Assembly (NCBI GenBank): GCA_948528155.1
Contig: CAOSZT010000013.1
Location: 1-27,544 of the forward strand
Source of the DNA: an uncultured Clostridia bacterium
GTDB taxonomy: Bacteria > Bacillota > Clostridia > TANB77 > CAG-508
Direction: 5' to 3'
DNA length: 27,544 bases
Every line of letters starts with the position of its first letter. Position 1 is the first letter of the stretch. The translations under genes were made by a program, and so were the position numbers. The notes beneath the pieces were generated by a model. That model did not search any database. It worked only from the letters and a program-made list of their open reading frames with translations, and was not told the DNA's origin. Positions 26,501 through 27,544 of this stretch are shown piece after piece.

Positions 26501-27460
26501 TAATTCAAAAGTACATCCTGCTAAAACATTTCCTACTGAATTTGTTTTAATAACTAAAGCATTTCCATATTCTACTTCTACTGATACACTAAATGTACTT
26601 GGATCAACATAGTTTGAAAACATTAAATTTTGAACTGTTCCAGAAGTAAATTGGATATATAAATAGTTTGACATTGTAGAACTATTATAAGCTGTACCAT
26701 TCGGCATTAACTGGTATAATCCATAATCTCTTGTATTAAATGTTACTTTATCTGCTGTGCAATCACTATCAACATTTATTACTAAATCATTACTTCCTTG
26801 AACATGACTAAATGTTACTCCATTTATTGTATGATTAAATGAGCTATATGCTGATAATCTTCCATTTGCATCTGAAATAGTAGTAGATTGTCCTATTGTT
26901 GCTTTGTTAGTAGTCCCATTAAATGATGTATTTCCATGATATTGATTATAATAAGCCTCTGTTTGTGCTAACCAACTAGCATAAATTCCAGATGACATAT
27001 AACTTGCATTCCAACTATCTCTACTAGGAGCAGATCCTAATTGCTCCCATACATACTGCTGAGTACAAGCTGCTGCTTTTTGTGCATCATAACTTCCTGG
27101 TAATCCCATTCCATAATTCATAGAATAGCCAAAATATATCATTTCTGCAATTTTTTGATACTCTGGTCTGCTTTCTTTAAATTGTGCTAAAAATTCATTT
27201 CCATATACATAAGCACTTCCATTAGGTGATGTAATTCCAAATTGTGTGCAAAATAACATATATGTTGCACCATCATAATTTGCATAGTGAAGTTCATGAC
27301 CATAAGTTTCTAAACTTCCACTAATAACACCAAACTCTGCATTTGAGTTCATATCAGTTATAAACGCTGCAAAAGTTTGCATTGGCAATGATGTTACTAA
27401 AACTAATAACAAACAAATCACTGCCATTATTTTTTTAGTTTTTGTTTTCATTACTTTCAT
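23588..27460 (-). CDS. LPxTG-like surface adhesin with thioester head and CnaB stalk
   Basis: A 1290-residue wall-anchored adhesin. It has a signal peptide (KKIMAVICLLLVLVTSLPMQTFAAF); a thioester-type head with Cys in YMLFCTQFG (near residue 70) and Gln in CTQQYVWEQLG (near 132), which can form a Cys-Gln thioester that reacts with host surface amines; then about nine CnaB/SpaA-like domains of 80-130 residues, each starting like EIKLIKTD and ending with an E-x-x-x-P-x-G-Y/F strand (KETNVPTGY, KETKVPDGY, NEVKVPDGF). Lys, Glu and Asn/Asp in such domains form isopeptide bonds. The end is TPNTGD, a hydrophobic helix and KKRNSSK, a sortase sorting signal with TPNTG for LPxTG. ATG 27460 is preferred over TTG 27463. 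Probably helps attach donor to recipient or host. Its upstream DNA is replaced by an IS at 27491. Confidence 0.9.
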   Translation of the reverse strand: MKVMKTKTKKIMAVICLLLVLVTSLPMQTFAAFITDMNSNAEFGVISGSLETYGHELHYANYDGATYMLFCTQFGITSPNGSAYVYGNEFLAQFKESRPEYQKIAEMIYFGYSMNYGMGLPGSYDAQKAAACTQQYVWEQLGSAPSRDSWNASYMSSGIYASWLAQTEAYYNQYHGNTSFNGTTNKATIGQSTTISDANGRLSAYSSFNHTINGVTFSHVQGSNDLVINVDSDCTADKVTFNTRDYGLYQLMPNGTAYNSSTMSNYLYIQFTSGTVQNLMFSNYVDPSTFSVSVEVEYGNALVIKTNSVGNVLAGCTFELYRDANCTQKIRTGTSDGNDQISFQRLAPGTYYVKETNVPTGYLLDETVQKIDVKVNETSEVTFKNYEPTGEIKLIKTDRETGNQNRADGTSHHGDATLEGTEYTLYAKNDIYNVAKTVKYFSADEKIATFTFNSNGIAKINISTGSKTANLITEDNILKGLPMGSYYAKETKVPDGYLTDNETHNITLQYKDMHTRVIKAEDTFTNQVEKAKFEVIKVSSIINDTAPIIPEAEFTAILTKYVNYYGSFDEALKHLDEFSKDEYSVFKTENTGHGISGLLAYGEYTVQETYCPSIWVNPVKPFKVVIDKNSPDVIKELVENDTPFESYIKMIKKDKKTGKTVTFSNTTFSLYKLNTENNNWERVNCKLGRESFDTWTTDENGVAYTETKLVAGTYKINEVKVPDGFLQLDEEIVFEVNRGNETCKYDEDFDAYITVDVENEQPTGTLIVDKSVAIREDVDTSLVDISDLSGIEFKLTAKENILDMADGSIIYEKGQVVKVFNLDKDGNFELSDLPMGIYELQETKTLDGLVLNDKKYEVKFEQKDLTTKIYEEKKDITNDTTIVEFSKTDIIGQKELVGAELTVLDENENVIDSWTSTEETHKIEGLVVGKKYILREEFAPDGFVQSSDVKFTVENTREIQKVEMIDKIVEISKQDIAGNELEGATLVVTNTRTKNIVDKWVSTDEPHKVNGLIEGENYVLHEEIVVDSYVKATDIEFTVSEDKETQKVVMIDKILEIVKTDLVTGDELEGAELEVVDKETGETIDKWTSTKEPHRVVGLEENKTYILKETTCPYGYEQAEEIEFTVSEDKETQRVEMKDMPILKNVQLVKIDSKTKEVIKLDFSFGIYEDEACTKLIKEIHSDQENGTILFDDLRYGTYYIKEIQAPNDYMKSDDVVKVEINDKGVFINDNLVEESEDGIYSFEFENVKIETPNTGDNSNIKLWIALLSMSALALAGIGAYEYKKRNSSK
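24040..24830 (-). repeat. Three tandem CnaB-encoding repeats of about 260 bp
   Basis: Domains 6-8 of the adhesin are near copies. Each has SxTDxxxxxELxGAxLxV, W-x-S-T-x-E-x-H-K-x-x-G-L and FTV-x-x-(D/R)-x-x-x-Q-(K/R)-V-x-M-(I/K)-D. Matching DNA stretches start near 24056, 24317 and 24575, giving periods of 261 and 258 bp. The first two of these keep 30 or more nearly identical bases at the repeat edge. Such repeats expand and shrink by slippage and could change stalk length. Confidence 0.8.
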
Positions 27461-27472
27461 CAAATCCTTTCT

Positions 27473-27501
27473 TTTTTACATTAAAAAAAAGGGGCTGTAA
27501 A
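27473..27501 (-). promoter_or_regulatory. Possible hybrid promoter made by the right IS end
   Basis: TTTACA (27501-27496, inside the IS end, pointing outward) and TAAAAA (27478-27473, outside it) are 17 bp apart upstream of the adhesin. Outward -35 boxes in IS ends are known to form such promoters. The -10 is poor, and the start point would fall in the ribosome binding site, so it is weakly supported. Confidence 0.25.
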
Positions 27502-27544
27502 AAAAGTCCCAACGAAAAATGAGTGAAAAATTTTCACTCATTTT
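27491..27544 (+). mobile_element. IS end, inverted copy of the left boundary (runs off the window)
   Basis: These 54 bases, starting GGGGCTGT, are identical to the reverse complement of 397-450. They include the outer tip and most of the palindrome found upstream of the left transposase. If it is a second IS copy, its transposase would be read to the right, away from the element. If the IS has long terminal repeats, it could instead be the other end of an IS. Confidence 0.8.

Noticed and set aside
451..27490. Single IS insertion in a circular molecule spanning the window ends
   Set aside because: The flanking bases do not form a target duplication and the transposase body is not visible at the right edge; kept only as an alternative to be tested by long reads.
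1..27544. CRISPR arrays, tRNA or rRNA genes
   Set aside because: No regularly spaced identical repeats with unique spacers were seen, and no cloverleaf or rRNA sequence was recognised on either strand.

Overview
The window is most of the transfer and maintenance backbone of an integrative and conjugative element (ICE) of the Tn1549/CTn type, from a very AT-rich Gram-positive bacterium. The host looks like a gut Firmicute (Clostridia, Erysipelotrichia or a relative): low-GC codon use, strong GGAGG ribosome binding sites, a cell-wall sorted adhesin, and standard stops (TAA, TAG and TGA all end genes). Every element gene is on the minus strand, so the functional order runs from high to low coordinates. 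No integrase, excisionase or attachment site is visible, so the element is incomplete here.

Layout in transcription order. 27460-23588: large secreted adhesin with a thioester-type head, about nine CnaB-like domains and a C-terminal sorting signal. 23510-22966: two small unknown genes. 22947-15220: a 2575-residue methylase-helicase of the LtrC/DarB-like kind, with a TnpV-family gene (22094-21744) nested in another frame. 15141-13474: an AlbA_2-type regulator gene broken by an amber codon, plus the decayed tail of a second one. 13332-11923: four small accessory genes, two of them paralogous, behind their own promoter. 11909-10923: DUF3991/TOPRIM primase-like gene that seems to have lost its ATG. 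10866-10630: DpnD/PcfM-like gene. 10580-10508: GC-rich hairpin region, the likely oriT. 10467-7986: MobC, relaxase and PcfB. 7979-6897: ArdC-like and small unknown genes. 6907-480: type IV secretion core: VirD4 (frameshifted), Maff2 pilin-like, an inserted MT-A70 methyltransferase, VirB6/TrbL-like, PrgI and VirB4.

Both edges are insertion-sequence ends. The left edge has the 5' part of an IS1182-like transposase and an IS end at 450. The right edge starts an IS end at 27491 that matches the left one, inverted, over 54 of 54 bases. The left IS cuts off the gene after virB4 after 11 codons. The right IS sits 30 bp upstream of the adhesin start and must have displaced its promoter.

How the parts would work together: MobC and relaxase nick oriT; PcfB and VirD4 couple the relaxosome to the VirB4/VirB6/PrgI channel; the adhesin helps cell contact; the MT-A70 enzyme, ArdC-like protein and methylase-helicase plausibly protect incoming DNA. 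However, virD4 carries a one-base insertion in its Walker A motif, the AlbA_2 gene an in-frame TAG, the primase gene an ATA where ATG is expected, and the post-virB4 gene an IS. The element is therefore probably immobile or decaying. The most unusual points are the nested TnpV gene, the strong terminator-like hairpin inside virD4, and the IS-bounded inverted arrangement.
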